Positions 45,302 to 54,801 of a DNA stretch of 64,000 bases are shown here, in pieces. Position numbers and translations under genes: made by a program. Under the pieces are notes generated by a model, which did not search any database, was not told the DNA's origin, and saw only the letters and a list, made by a program, of their open reading frames with translations. The stretch is from Pseudomonadota bacterium (lineage in GTDB: Bacteria > Pseudomonadota > Gammaproteobacteria > Xanthomonadales > Xanthomonadaceae), in assembly GCA_018242485.1 (NCBI GenBank), contig JAFEBV010000020.1, forward strand, positions 1-64,000, read 5' to 3'. Each line of letters begins with the position of its first letter. Within the stretch, counting starts at the first letter, position 1.

Positions 45302-47302
45302 ATGCGACGACCCGCGATCGTTTCCGGCCTGCCGTGGATGGCGGCCCTCACCCTGCTCGCCGCCGCCGCATTGTGGCCGGGCTTGCATGGCGGCTTCGTC
45401 TTCGACGACTACCCGAACCTGCAGGCGCTCGGCGCATGGGGACCGGTCGATTCATTGCCGGCGCTGGCGCGGTATCTCACCTCGGGCTTCGCCGACGCCA
45501 CCGGCCGCCCGCTGTCGATGCTCAGTTTCCTGCTGGATGCACGCGACTGGCCCGCCGATCCGTTGCCGTTCAAGCGCACCAACCTGCTCATCCATCTGCT
45601 GAACGGGCTGTTGCTGTTCGCGGCCACGCGCGAACTGGCCCGCGCCTGGCGGTTCGATGCGCGGCGTAGGGGACGCACGGCGGCGCTCGCGGCCGGATTA
45701 TGGCTGCTGCACCCGCTGTTCGTGTCCACTGTGATGTACGTCGTGCAGCGCGAGGCGATGCTGCCGGCCACCTTCAGCTTCGCCACGTTCTGGGTCTGGT
45801 TGATCCTGCGCCGCCGCCGGTTGGGTGGACAGCGATCGGCCATCGCCGGAATGGCACTGGTGGTGTCGGTCGGCACGCTGTTGGCGATGGCGTGCAAACC
45901 CAACGGCATACTCCTTCCGGCCTTGTTGCTGGTGATCGAAGCCTGCCTGCCGCTGTCGGCGGACACACCCACGGCTTGGGCGACAACGCAATTGCCGCCG
46001 GCCGGTTTGCCGGAAGCCAGCGACAGCCTGCGGCGGGCACGCTTCTGGCTACTCGCGATCCCCAGCCTGATTCTGCTGGCCGGCATCCTAGCCGCGATTC
46101 CCGGCAACGCGGCCTCCTCCGCCCTGCACCGCCCCTGGACACTGGGCGAACGCCTGCTCAGCGAGCCGCGCGTGTTGTTCGATTATGTCGGCCAATTAGT
46201 GCTGCCGCGCCCCTTTTCCCGCGGCTTGTTCAACGATGATTACCCGGTGTCGCATTCGTTGTTCGATCCATGGACCACGGCACCCGCACTGGCAGGATGG
46301 ATCGCGTTGGCATGGCTCGCATGGCTCTGGCGACTGCGATTCCCGGCATTCGCGCTAGCGATCGGCTTCTATCTCGTCGGGCAGTCGATCGAATCCGGCC
46401 CACTTCCGCTGGAGCTGTATTTCGAACATCGCAATTACCTGCCGGCGGCTTTTGCCTTCCTGCCGCTGGCATGCTGGCTGACCGGCACCGGCAGTATGGC
46501 GTGGCTGCGCGCAGCATTGGCCTTCGCGCTGCCGATGGTGCTGGCCGTACTCACCTGGATCAGCGCCAGCTTGTGGGGCAATCCGCTGCGGCAGGCCCTG
46601 GTGTGGGCCGACCGCAACCCCGACTCGCCGCGGGCGCAGGCCTTCGCGGCACAGTTCGAACTCGGGCTTGGCCAGACGGCGCGCGCTGAGCGCCGTTTGC
46701 GTGACTCTTTGCGTGCGCATCCGCAGGAAACGCAATTGTGGATCAACCTCGCCGGTACCCGCTGCGTGGAGGGAAGCCTCGCGGCAGACGATGTCGCACA
46801 CATGGCGCAGGTTTTCCGAACGGTACCCGACCTGACCCGGCTTGCCTCCAAATGGATGCGCGAAGCCTTGCCACTGGCAATATCAGGGCAGTGTCGCGGG
46901 TTCGGTACGGAGCAATTTCGACAGCTCGCGCAGGCGTTCGCCGACAATCCGCGCACGGCAGAACTTCCGGGGCGTGCCAGCGATGCACAAGCCCTGTTGG
47001 GACAGGTTGCGCTTGCCCAAGGCCGCACAAACGCAGCCTACGTGCATTTCGGGCTCGCTTTCCGGGCCGAGCACAATGTCAATATCGCCCTGACACAAGC
47101 CGCGCTGCTGGCATCGGCGCATCAGCCACGACTGGCGCTTGCGCAGCTGGCATTGGCGACGGCCCAGCGACCCAGGGCTTGGTATCGCTGGCGCAGCATC
47201 AACGACGTCAACGACTGGGTGATGTACCGTCAGGGCTTCTGGAAGAACCAGATCGACGAATTGCGCGGAAAGATCGAGGCCGACCTGAAGGCAAAGCAAT
47301 GA
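45302..47302 (+). CDS. TMTC-like GT-C/TPR membrane protein (downstream of pilA2)
   Basis: The 666-residue protein has about ten membrane helices, the motif GGFVFDDYPN (near 35) with the acidic pair typical of GT-C enzymes, LHPLFVSTVMYVVQREAML near 140, and EHRNYLPAAFAFLPLA near 380, corresponding to the HP-x-E and ER-YLPS blocks of TMTC proteins. The C-terminal 200 residues are TPR-like. It is a candidate periplasmic glycosyltransferase for pilin. The downstream paralogue overlaps it (ATGA). Start chosen at the ATG; an in-frame TTG five codons upstream lies in the -10 box. Confidence 0.8.
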   Translation: MRRPAIVSGLPWMAALTLLAAAALWPGLHGGFVFDDYPNLQALGAWGPVDSLPALARYLTSGFADATGRPLSMLSFLLDARDWPADPLPFKRTNLLIHLLNGLLLFAATRELARAWRFDARRRGRTAALAAGLWLLHPLFVSTVMYVVQREAMLPATFSFATFWVWLILRRRRLGGQRSAIAGMALVVSVGTLLAMACKPNGILLPALLLVIEACLPLSADTPTAWATTQLPPAGLPEASDSLRRARFWLLAIPSLILLAGILAAIPGNAASSALHRPWTLGERLLSEPRVLFDYVGQLVLPRPFSRGLFNDDYPVSHSLFDPWTTAPALAGWIALAWLAWLWRLRFPAFALAIGFYLVGQSIESGPLPLELYFEHRNYLPAAFAFLPLACWLTGTGSMAWLRAALAFALPMVLAVLTWISASLWGNPLRQALVWADRNPDSPRAQAFAAQFELGLGQTARAERRLRDSLRAHPQETQLWINLAGTRCVEGSLAADDVAHMAQVFRTVPDLTRLASKWMREALPLAISGQCRGFGTEQFRQLAQAFADNPRTAELPGRASDAQALLGQVALAQGRTNAAYVHFGLAFRAEHNVNIALTQAALLASAHQPRLALAQLALATAQRPRAWYRWRSINDVNDWVMYRQGFWKNQIDELRGKIEADLKAKQ

Positions 47303-49296
47303 TCGCCTGCCGCCTGCGCCCGTCATGGCTGATCTTCCTGCTCGCCTGCTGCACCACGATCGCGGTGTACTGGCCGAGCCTGCACGGTGGTTACATCTTC
47401 GACGACGGCGTGTACTTTCTCAACAACACCGACGTCCACGTCACCACCTTGCATCTGGCCGACTGGATCCGGGCCGCCCTCCAGCAGGTCGGCACCGGTC
47501 AGTTCCGTGCGTTGAGCATGCTCAGCTTCGCCGCCAACTACTATTTCACTGGCCTCGATCCGTTCTGGCCGAAGCTGACCAACCTCGTCATCCACCTGCT
47601 CAACGGCTGGCTGCTGTTCCTGCTGTTGCGCGAATTGCTGCGTTTTCGCCAAGCCCTGACGAGCCCACTGGGCGCCGATGAGGATCGCCTTGGCCGGATT
47701 GCCGCCCTGATCGCTGCCGCTTGGCTGCTGCTGCCGATCAACCTGACCGGTGTGGCCTATGTCGCCCAACGCATGGAAGCGCTGGCCAACGTATTCGTGT
47801 TCCTCGGCCTGTTCTGGTATCTGCGCGCCCGGCGACGAGAGTTCAACGGCAACTGCAACGGCCTCACCCCAGCGGTGGCCATTCTCGTCTGCATCCTGCT
47901 TGGCTATGGCGCCAAGGAAACAGCCGTGCTGCTACCGCTGTACACCGCCTGCGCCGAGTTCGCACTGACCGGCTTTCGCAACGCCGACGGCAAAGCCAGC
48001 CGATCCGCATGGTGGGCACACATTTTGTTTCTCGGCCTGCCGCTGCTCGTCGGACTGGCCTGGATTTCGACCTGGGTGCTCAAGAGCTGGGCCACATTTC
48101 GCACTTTCTCGATCGGCCAGCGCCTGCTGACCGAACCACGCGTATGGGTGGACTACATCCACTGGACTTTGCTGCCGAACATCAACAACCTGACCTTCAA
48201 CCATGACGACCTGAAAGCCTCGAACGGTCTGCTCGACCCACCGACCACGCTGATATCGATTCTCGCCCTGCTCGCCCTGGCTGCTGTCGCGCTGTGGCAG
48301 CGCAAGCAGCGTCCCTTGTTCTGCCTCGGCACCTTATGGTTCTTCGCCGGCCACATGCTGACCGGGACGGTGATTCCGCTGGAACTGGTTTTCGAGCATC
48401 GCAACTATTTCCCATCGAGCGGCCTGCTGCTCGCTGCAGCATCGCTGCTGGCGCTGGAACCCGGCCTGCGCAGCCCGTTTGCCAAGGCGGTTCTCACGGC
48501 AGCGTTCCTTGCGTGGTGCAGTTTCACCACCTTTCTGCGTTCGGAAGAATGGTCCGATCCGATGCGCCTTGCCTATGCCGAAGCGCTCAAACGCCCGGAC
48601 TCACCGCGAGCGCAATACGATCTGGCGAACACATTGATCCGTGCTGCCGGCAAGGACTCCAGCTCACCCCTGATCGAACGCGCACGTGCCATCCTCGAAA
48701 AAAACGCCTTCCGCAGCGACAGCGGGATTGCCCCCTTGCAGGCACTGATCTACCTCAACAGCCGTGCGCACCGGCCCATCGACCCACGCTGGTGGAGCAC
48801 CATCGAGGCGCGCCTGCGCACGGGCGGCCCCAGCCAGACCGACATCGGCGCGGTGATTTTCCTGTCCCGCTGCCAAAGAAGCGGCGATTGCCCTGCACAA
48901 ACCAGCCAGATGCTTGCCACTTTCGTCGCCGCTCTCGAAGCATCCGGCGGCGATCCAAACCTCATGTCCGCCTATGCGGATTTCGCATACGATCAACTCC
49001 ACGACCCCGATCTGGCCCTGCGCATGGCGCGTGCCGTGGTCGCGGCCAAACCCGGGATCGCCGTCTACCGCTCCAATCTGGTGCAGTTCCTGATCCTTAC
49101 GGGTCATTTCGAAGAAGCCCGGAAAGCGATTGCCGAGTTGCGCCAACGCGACCGTGGCGGCTCGCACCAGGCATTGATTGCCTACCTGATACGCCTGCTG
49201 ACACTGGCCCGTGCCCAAGCTGATGACCGTGCAATCCAGCCAGCACCGGCACAACGCGAACCAGCCGTGCTGCCTGCGCCCACCGGTAGCCGCTAG
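47299..49296 (+). CDS. TMTC-like GT-C/TPR membrane protein (third paralogue)
   Basis: The 665-residue protein shares the family features: GGYIFDDGVYF near residue 35, LLPINLTGVAYVAQRMEALA near 150 and EHRNYFPSSGLLLAA near 370, with ten predicted helices, then TPR-like repeats in the last 220 residues. Similarity to the upstream gene is clear (IHLLNGWLLFLLLREL versus IHLLNGLLLFAATREL), indicating tandem duplication and divergence. Different acceptor or donor specificity for the two pilins is possible but unproven. Confidence 0.8.
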   Translation: MIACRLRPSWLIFLLACCTTIAVYWPSLHGGYIFDDGVYFLNNTDVHVTTLHLADWIRAALQQVGTGQFRALSMLSFAANYYFTGLDPFWPKLTNLVIHLLNGWLLFLLLRELLRFRQALTSPLGADEDRLGRIAALIAAAWLLLPINLTGVAYVAQRMEALANVFVFLGLFWYLRARRREFNGNCNGLTPAVAILVCILLGYGAKETAVLLPLYTACAEFALTGFRNADGKASRSAWWAHILFLGLPLLVGLAWISTWVLKSWATFRTFSIGQRLLTEPRVWVDYIHWTLLPNINNLTFNHDDLKASNGLLDPPTTLISILALLALAAVALWQRKQRPLFCLGTLWFFAGHMLTGTVIPLELVFEHRNYFPSSGLLLAAASLLALEPGLRSPFAKAVLTAAFLAWCSFTTFLRSEEWSDPMRLAYAEALKRPDSPRAQYDLANTLIRAAGKDSSSPLIERARAILEKNAFRSDSGIAPLQALIYLNSRAHRPIDPRWWSTIEARLRTGGPSQTDIGAVIFLSRCQRSGDCPAQTSQMLATFVAALEASGGDPNLMSAYADFAYDQLHDPDLALRMARAVVAAKPGIAVYRSNLVQFLILTGHFEEARKAIAELRQRDRGGSHQALIAYLIRLLTLARAQADDRAIQPAPAQREPAVLPAPTGSR

Positions 49297-49335
49297 ACTG
49301 ATCGCCCCCGAGCGCGTGCGCCACGCGGCCGACCC

Positions 49336-50352
49336 ATGAAGCTGATCATCCAGATTCCCTGCTACAACGAGGCCGAAGCCCTGCCGGTGACCCTGGCGGC
49401 CTTGCCGCGTAGCGTGCCGGGTTGCGATGCGGTCGAGTGGTTGGTGATCGACGATGGTTCGCGCGACGACACCGCCGCCGTGGCGCAGCGACTGGGCGTG
49501 GATCACGTCGTTCGCCACCCGCTCAACCGTGGCCTTGCCGCCGCCTTCATGACCGGATTGGATACCGCCACCCGGCTGGGTGCAGACGTGATCGTCAACA
49601 CCGATGCCGACAACCAGTACGACGCCCGCGACATCGCCGAACTGGTCAAGCCCATCATCGAAGGCCGGGCCGAGTTCGTGATCGGTGCGCGCCCGATCGA
49701 AACCACGCAACATTTCTCCTGGGTCAAACGCCGCCTGCAGAAACTCGGCAGCCGCGTCGTGCGCATCGCCTCGCGCACCAACGTGGCCGACGCACCCAGC
49801 GGCTTTCGCGCCATGACCCACGACGTAGCCCTGCGCCTGAATGTATTCAACGCCTATACGTACACGTTGGAAACCATCATCCAGGCCGGTCGCAGCAACA
49901 TCCGCGTGATCTCCGTGCCGGTGCGCACGAATCCCGATCTGCGGCCCTCGCGCCTGGTGAAAAGTTCAGGCAACTACGTGGTGCGATCGCTGACGACCAT
50001 CGTTCGTATTTTCGCCACCTACCGGCCGATGTTGCTGTTCTGGGCGATGGGTTCGCTGTTGATAGCGACAGGGCTGGCGGCGGGTATCCGTTTTCTTGTG
50101 TATTTTTGGTCGGGAGAAGGGGGCGGTCATGTGCAGTCCGTCGTGTTCACCGCCCTGACCATGACATTGGGCTTCCTGTTGCTGGTGCTGGGCTTCCTCG
50201 CCGACCTGATGGCGACCAACCGGAGGCTGCTGGAGCGCATCGAATGGCGCATGAGGAAACTGGAACTTTCGGATCAGGTGCATGGCGCCTCCAAGGCAGA
50301 AGGAATGGATTTCGCAGCGACACCCCTACCCGGACATGAGGAAGCCTCGTGA
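49336..50352 (+). CDS. GT2-family polyprenyl-phosphate glycosyltransferase
   Basis: The 338-residue protein begins [20 protein letters not shown], has [10 protein letters not shown] and the metal-binding NTDADNQYD, and two C-terminal membrane helices (about 235-258 and 268-295). The layout is that of DPM1/GtrB enzymes that make polyprenyl-phosphate sugars, the donor type used by GT-C transferases such as the TMTC-like proteins upstream. It may therefore load the donor for them. rfbF overlaps its stop codon. Confidence 0.85.
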   Translation: MKLIIQIPCYNEAEALPVTLAALPRSVPGCDAVEWLVIDDGSRDDTAAVAQRLGVDHVVRHPLNRGLAAAFMTGLDTATRLGADVIVNTDADNQYDARDIAELVKPIIEGRAEFVIGARPIETTQHFSWVKRRLQKLGSRVVRIASRTNVADAPSGFRAMTHDVALRLNVFNAYTYTLETIIQAGRSNIRVISVPVRTNPDLRPSRLVKSSGNYVVRSLTTIVRIFATYRPMLLFWAMGSLLIATGLAAGIRFLVYFWSGEGGGHVQSVVFTALTMTLGFLLLVLGFLADLMATNRRLLERIEWRMRKLELSDQVHGASKAEGMDFAATPLPGHEEAS

Positions 50353-51119
50353 TCGCAGTCATCCTCGCCGGAGGTCTCGGCACCCGCATCAGTGAAGAAA
50401 CCTCGCTCCGGCCCAAGCCGATGATCGAGATCGGCGGCATGCCGGTGCTCTGGCATATCCTCAAGATCTATTCCGGGCACGGCATCAACGATTTCATCAT
50501 CTGCCTTGGCTACAAGGGCTACATGATCAAGGAGTACTTCGCCAACTATTTCCTGCACAGGTCGGATGTCACCATCGACCTGTCCACTAACCGCCTCGAC
50601 GTCCACCACAAGCATGCCGAGCCCTGGCGCATCACCCTGGTCGATACCGGCGAACACACGCAAACCGGCGGACGCCTGAAGCGGGTGGCGGACTACCTCG
50701 ACGGCGGGGCGTTCTGCTTCACCTACGGCGATGGCCTGGCCGATATCGATGTCACTGCGGAAATCGCCTTCCACCGGGCGCAGGGCGGTCTGGCCACGAT
50801 GTGCGCGGTACAGCCCGCCGGCCGCTTCGGCGCGATCGACATCGAGGACAACCGCATCACCCGCTTCGAGGAGAAACCCTCGGGCGACGGCTCCTGGATC
50901 AACGGCGGCTATTTCGTCCTCGAACCGGGCGTGCTTGATTACATCGAAGACGACGCCACGATCTGGGAGCGGACTCCGCTGGAAGCGCTGGCCCGCGACG
51001 GGCAGATTTCCGCCTACACGCACCGGGGGTTCTGGCATCCGATGGACACGCTGCGCGACAAGTTACGGCTCGAAGAACTTTGGCAAAGCGGGCGAGCGCC
51101 GTGGAAGTCCTGGACCTGA
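50349..51119 (+). CDS. rfbF: Glucose-1-phosphate cytidylyltransferase
   Basis: The 256-residue nucleotidyltransferase begins [21 protein letters not shown], contains [24 protein letters not shown] and [13 protein letters not shown], all RfbF/DdhA hallmarks. It makes CDP-glucose from CTP and glucose-1-phosphate, the first step of CDP-deoxysugar pathways. It starts with GTG overlapping the upstream stop (GTGA), and rfbG overlaps its 3' end by 19 bases. Confidence 0.93.
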   Translation: MIAVILAGGLGTRISEETSLRPKPMIEIGGMPVLWHILKIYSGHGINDFIICLGYKGYMIKEYFANYFLHRSDVTIDLSTNRLDVHHKHAEPWRITLVDTGEHTQTGGRLKRVADYLDGGAFCFTYGDGLADIDVTAEIAFHRAQGGLATMCAVQPAGRFGAIDIEDNRITRFEEKPSGDGSWINGGYFVLEPGVLDYIEDDATIWERTPLEALARDGQISAYTHRGFWHPMDTLRDKLRLEELWQSGRAPWKSWT

Positions 51120-52192
51120 ATCACCTTTTCGGCGGCGCCTACGTCGGCCGCAACGTCCTCGTCACCGGGCACACCGGCTTCAAGGGCTCGTGGCTGTGCC
51201 TGTGGTTGCAAGCACTGGGTGCGAACGTTTGCGGCCTCGCCCTGGCGCCCGAGACCACGCCATCACATTGGGACTTGCTGGGATTGCAAGGCGTGCGCGA
51301 TCTGCGCGTGGATCTGCGCGACGGCGTCGCCGTGCGGCAGGCCGTCGAAGCGGTTCGCCCCGACATCGTCTTCCATCTCGCGGCGCAGCCGCTGGTCAGG
51401 CGGAGTTATCGCCAGCCGATCGAAACCTTCGATACCAACGTGCTCGGGCTGGTGCACCTGCTTGAAGCCGTGCGCGGCAGTGCATCCGTCCGCGCGCTGG
51501 TCAACGCCACCACCGACAAGGTGTACCGGGAACACGACACGGCGAACGGCTACCGGGAAGACGATCCGCTGGGCGGCCACGATCCCTACAGCACCTCGAA
51601 GGCCTGCGCCGAACTCGTGTCGGCGTGCTATCGCAAGAGCTACTTCGGCGCGAGCGGCCCGCGCAGCGCCACCGCGCGCGCGGGCAATGTCATCGGCGGT
51701 GGCGACTGGTCCGAGGATCGGCTGGTACCCGATCTCGTTCGCGCCGCGACCAGTGGCAATGCCTTGCGCATCCGCAACCCCGATGCCGTCCGGCCTTGGC
51801 AACACGTGCTCGAACCGCTGTCGGGCTACCTGCTGCTCGGCCGCGAACTGCTTGCCGGGCATGCGGCCGAGGGCGCATGGAATTTCGGTCCAGCGGCCGA
51901 CGCCACCCTGCCGGTTCACGCGCTCGTCGCGCAGATGCAGTCGCTGTGGCCGGGCCTGCGTGTCGAACACCAACCCGATCCGCTCCTGCGCGAAGCCGAT
52001 ATTCTGCGACTGGATTGCTCGAAAGCCGCGGAACGACTCGACTGGCGGCCGGTGTGGCCCGCCAGCGAGACCATCCGCCGGACGCTGCGGTGGTACCGCA
52101 CGTTCCACGAGCATGGCAGACTGCCGAGCATCGACGATCTGCAAGACTACGTGCGCGACGCGCATGCCGGCGGACTGGAGTGGGCGACATGA
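51101..52192 (+). CDS. rfbG: CDP-glucose 4,6-dehydratase
   Basis: This 363-residue SDR enzyme has the NAD-binding motif [11 protein letters not shown] (residues 23-33) and the RfbG block [11 protein letters not shown]; the active-site tyrosine/lysine lie in YSTSKACAE. It converts CDP-glucose to CDP-4-keto-6-deoxyglucose. The GTG at 51101 fits the family start; a TTG at 51080 is also in frame. No rfbH-type 3-dehydratase is present, so the product keeps its 3-hydroxyl or is C-methylated. Confidence 0.92.
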   Translation: MEVLDLNHLFGGAYVGRNVLVTGHTGFKGSWLCLWLQALGANVCGLALAPETTPSHWDLLGLQGVRDLRVDLRDGVAVRQAVEAVRPDIVFHLAAQPLVRRSYRQPIETFDTNVLGLVHLLEAVRGSASVRALVNATTDKVYREHDTANGYREDDPLGGHDPYSTSKACAELVSACYRKSYFGASGPRSATARAGNVIGGGDWSEDRLVPDLVRAATSGNALRIRNPDAVRPWQHVLEPLSGYLLLGRELLAGHAAEGAWNFGPAADATLPVHALVAQMQSLWPGLRVEHQPDPLLREADILRLDCSKAAERLDWRPVWPASETIRRTLRWYRTFHEHGRLPSIDDLQDYVRDAHAGGLEWAT

Positions 52193-52740
52193 AAATGCAT
52201 CCCACCCCGCTGCAAGGCTTGACGATCGTGGAGACGGCGCCGATCCGCGACGAGCGCGGCGAGTTCGTGCGCGTGTTCTGCGCGGACGAGTGCTCCGCGA
52301 TGCGACCGAACCTGCACTGGACGCAGGTCAACATGTCCCGAACCTTTCGCCGGGGTGCGGTGCGCGGGATGCACTTCCAGCGCCCGCCGGCGGCCGAGGC
52401 GAAGCTGATCCGCTGCGTGCGCGGGCGGGTGTTCGACGTGGCCGTGGATCTGCGCGAGGAATCGCCCACCTTCCTGCGCTGGCATGGCATCGAATTGAGC
52501 GCAGACGAACCCTTGCAGTACTTCATACCCGAAGGTTTCGCGCATGGCTTTCAGGCGCTGACCGACGACGCGCACATGCTGTATCTGCACACCGTGGCAT
52601 GGGATCGCGCGCACGAGGGCGGCGTGCGCCACGACGACCCGGCGTTGGCGATCGCATGGCCGCTGCCGGTGACGCAGGTGTCCGAAAAGGATCGCGACCT
52701 GCCGCTGCTGGATGCGGCCTTCGCGGGAGTCCGCGCATGA
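52189..52740 (+). CDS. RmlC-like NDP-4-keto-6-deoxyhexose 3,5-epimerase
   Basis: The 183-residue cupin begins with VETAPIRDERGEFVRVF and contains VRGMHFQRPP (catalytic His), VFDVAVDLRE and YFIPEGFAHGFQAL, as in RmlC. The usual acceptor is dTDP-4-keto-6-deoxyglucose, but here it follows rfbF-rfbG, so a CDP-linked substrate is expected. It overlaps both neighbours by ATGA junctions. Whether it epimerises C3, C5 or both cannot be told. Confidence 0.87.
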   Translation: MKMHPTPLQGLTIVETAPIRDERGEFVRVFCADECSAMRPNLHWTQVNMSRTFRRGAVRGMHFQRPPAAEAKLIRCVRGRVFDVAVDLREESPTFLRWHGIELSADEPLQYFIPEGFAHGFQALTDDAHMLYLHTVAWDRAHEGGVRHDDPALAIAWPLPVTQVSEKDRDLPLLDAAFAGVRA

Positions 52741-53960
52741 AGTGCCGCTTCTGCGCCGCGCCGCTGGAAGACGTCTTCGTCGACCTCGGCAGCGCACCGC
52801 CCTCGAACGCGTTCCTGACGGCGCAGATGCTGAACGCGCCCGAGGTCTGGTTCCCGCTGAAGCTGTTCACCTGCGGGCAATGCCGGCTCGTCCAGATCGA
52901 CGAGGTGCAGTCGCATGCCGAACTGTTCTCCCCGGATTACGTCTACTACTCGTCTTTTTCGCGCTCGTGGCTGGCGCATGCCGAACGCTATGTCGATCTG
53001 GCCGTGACCCGGCTCGGACTTGGCCGCGACAACCTGGTGATGGAGATCGCTTCGAACGACGGCTACCTGTTGCAGTACGTTGCCGCGCGCGGCATCCCCT
53101 GCGTCGGCATCGAGCCCACCGCCGGCACCGCCAACGCCGCGCGCCAGAAAGGCATCGAGACGATCGAGCGCTTCTTCGGCCGCGAATTCGCCACGGACTT
53201 CGTGCGCGAACGCCGCGCCGCCGACCTGATCGTCGCCAACAACGTGCTGGCCCACGTGCCCGACATCAACGACTTCGTCGCCGGCCTCGCCAGCGCGCTT
53301 GCGGGAAACGGGACGATCACCCTCGAGTTTCCGCACCTGCTGGAGCTGGTCGCGAAACGCCAGTTCGACACGATCTATCACGAGCACTTCTCGTATTTCT
53401 CCCTGCACACCGTCGGCCGCATCCTCGCCGCGCACCGCCTGCGCGTGTGGGATGTCGAACGCCTGCCGACACACGGCGGTTCGCTGCGCGTCTGGGCGGT
53501 GCACGCGCGCGATGCGCGCGCGCAGACCGATGCGGTACGCGCTCTGCTGGCGCAGGAAGCGGCCGCCGGCATGCTGGAGGACGGCTACTACCGCGGTTTC
53601 CAGGCGCAGGCCGACGCAGTCAAGAACGACTGCCTGCGCTTCCTGCTGGAACAACGCCGCGCCGGTCGCAAGGTCGCCGGCTACGGCGCCGCCGCCAAGG
53701 GCAATACCCTGCTCAACTACGCCGGCGTGCGTCCGGATCTTCTGCCTTATGTCGTGGACGCTTCACCGCACAAGCGCGACCACTGGCTGCCAGGATCGCG
53801 GATCCCCGTCGTCGCCGAATCGAGGTTGCGCGATGATCAGCCCGACTTCGTGCTGATCCTGCCGTGGAACTTGCGCGAGGAGATCGTCGCGCAACTGGAC
53901 TACATCCACGCCTGGGGCGGCCGCTTCGTGGTTGTTGTCCCGCAACTGGACGTCTACTGA
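52737..53960 (+). CDS. NDP-hexose C-methyltransferase (TylC3/NovU-like)
   Basis: The 407-residue protein has the full three-domain layout of sugar C-methyltransferases: N-terminal zinc-binding domain (MKCRFCAAPLEDVF with a second CGQC pair near residue 40), SAM domain with MEIASNDGYLLQYV near 103, and a C-terminal domain with GYGAAAKGNTLLNY near 312. Members add a methyl group to C3 or C5 of a 4-keto sugar. With rfbF, rfbG and the epimerase this predicts a C-methyl-branched CDP-6-deoxyhexose. Confidence 0.88.
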   Translation: MKCRFCAAPLEDVFVDLGSAPPSNAFLTAQMLNAPEVWFPLKLFTCGQCRLVQIDEVQSHAELFSPDYVYYSSFSRSWLAHAERYVDLAVTRLGLGRDNLVMEIASNDGYLLQYVAARGIPCVGIEPTAGTANAARQKGIETIERFFGREFATDFVRERRAADLIVANNVLAHVPDINDFVAGLASALAGNGTITLEFPHLLELVAKRQFDTIYHEHFSYFSLHTVGRILAAHRLRVWDVERLPTHGGSLRVWAVHARDARAQTDAVRALLAQEAAAGMLEDGYYRGFQAQADAVKNDCLRFLLEQRRAGRKVAGYGAAAKGNTLLNYAGVRPDLLPYVVDASPHKRDHWLPGSRIPVVAESRLRDDQPDFVLILPWNLREEIVAQLDYIHAWGGRFVVVVPQLDVY

Positions 53961-53961
53961 G

Positions 53962-54801
53962 ATGAAGGTTGCTGTTACCGGTGCCAGCGGGTTCATCGGG
54001 CTGCATGTCCTGCGAGAGCTTGCGGCCAGGGGGGCGGAAACGGTCGCAACCGCGTTCCGACACCCGCCGATCGGAGGATTTACGCATGTGTGCGATGTGC
54101 ATCTGGACATCCACACCCTTACGGACGATCCTTTCACCCTGCTTGGGCGGCCCGATGTTCTCCTGCACTTTGCATGGTCGGGGTTGCCGCATTACGACTC
54201 GTCACATCACGTGACCCAGGAATTGCCAGCGCAAAAGGCTTTTTTGTCCAATTGCGTGCGGTCAGGGATAAGACGAATAGTGGTAGCCGGGACATGTTTC
54301 GAGTACGGACTGGCTCACGGCGAAATACAGGAAAGCCAACCGCTGCAGCCTGTCACCCGTTACGGCGAAGCCAAGGCATCGCTTTTTGAGCACATGTCGT
54401 CGCTTCGGGAATCCCTTCACTACGAGCTGGCTTGGCCACGCATATTTTACCTGTTTGGCCCCGGTCAGTCGCCGAACTCCTTGTACTCGCAACTACACGC
54501 AGCCATCGTTCGGGGCGATCGGCATTTCGACATGTCGGGTGGCGACCAGGTACGCGACTACCTTCCGGTCGGCGAAGCGGCGCGTCTGCTAGTGGAGATC
54601 GCTTTCCACGCTGGCAACACCGGCTCCGTTAATCTGTGTAGCGGCGTGCCCGTGAGGATCCGGGATCTGGTCGCATCCTGGATCGACGCAGCCGGAGCCG
54701 GCTTGCAAATGAATCTCGGGCGCTTTCCATATCCAACCTATGAACCCATGTCCTTTTGGGGCTCCCGTCGCAAGCTCGAGCAGATCCTGGGGGGCGCATG
54801 A
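53962..54801 (+). CDS. NAD-dependent epimerase/dehydratase (probable 4-ketoreductase)
   Basis: A 279-residue extended SDR with the motif TGASGFIGLHVLREL at the N-terminus and an active-site tyrosine/lysine in RYGEAKAS. It is shorter than 4,6-dehydratases and resembles NDP-4-keto-6-deoxysugar reductases such as those for paratose, tyvelose or abequose. It would reduce the C-methylated 4-keto intermediate. The base composition from here to about 56.7 kb looks less GC-rich than the flanks. Confidence 0.83.
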   Translation: MKVAVTGASGFIGLHVLRELAARGAETVATAFRHPPIGGFTHVCDVHLDIHTLTDDPFTLLGRPDVLLHFAWSGLPHYDSSHHVTQELPAQKAFLSNCVRSGIRRIVVAGTCFEYGLAHGEIQESQPLQPVTRYGEAKASLFEHMSSLRESLHYELAWPRIFYLFGPGQSPNSLYSQLHAAIVRGDRHFDMSGGDQVRDYLPVGEAARLLVEIAFHAGNTGSVNLCSGVPVRIRDLVASWIDAAGAGLQMNLGRFPYPTYEPMSFWGSRRKLEQILGGA

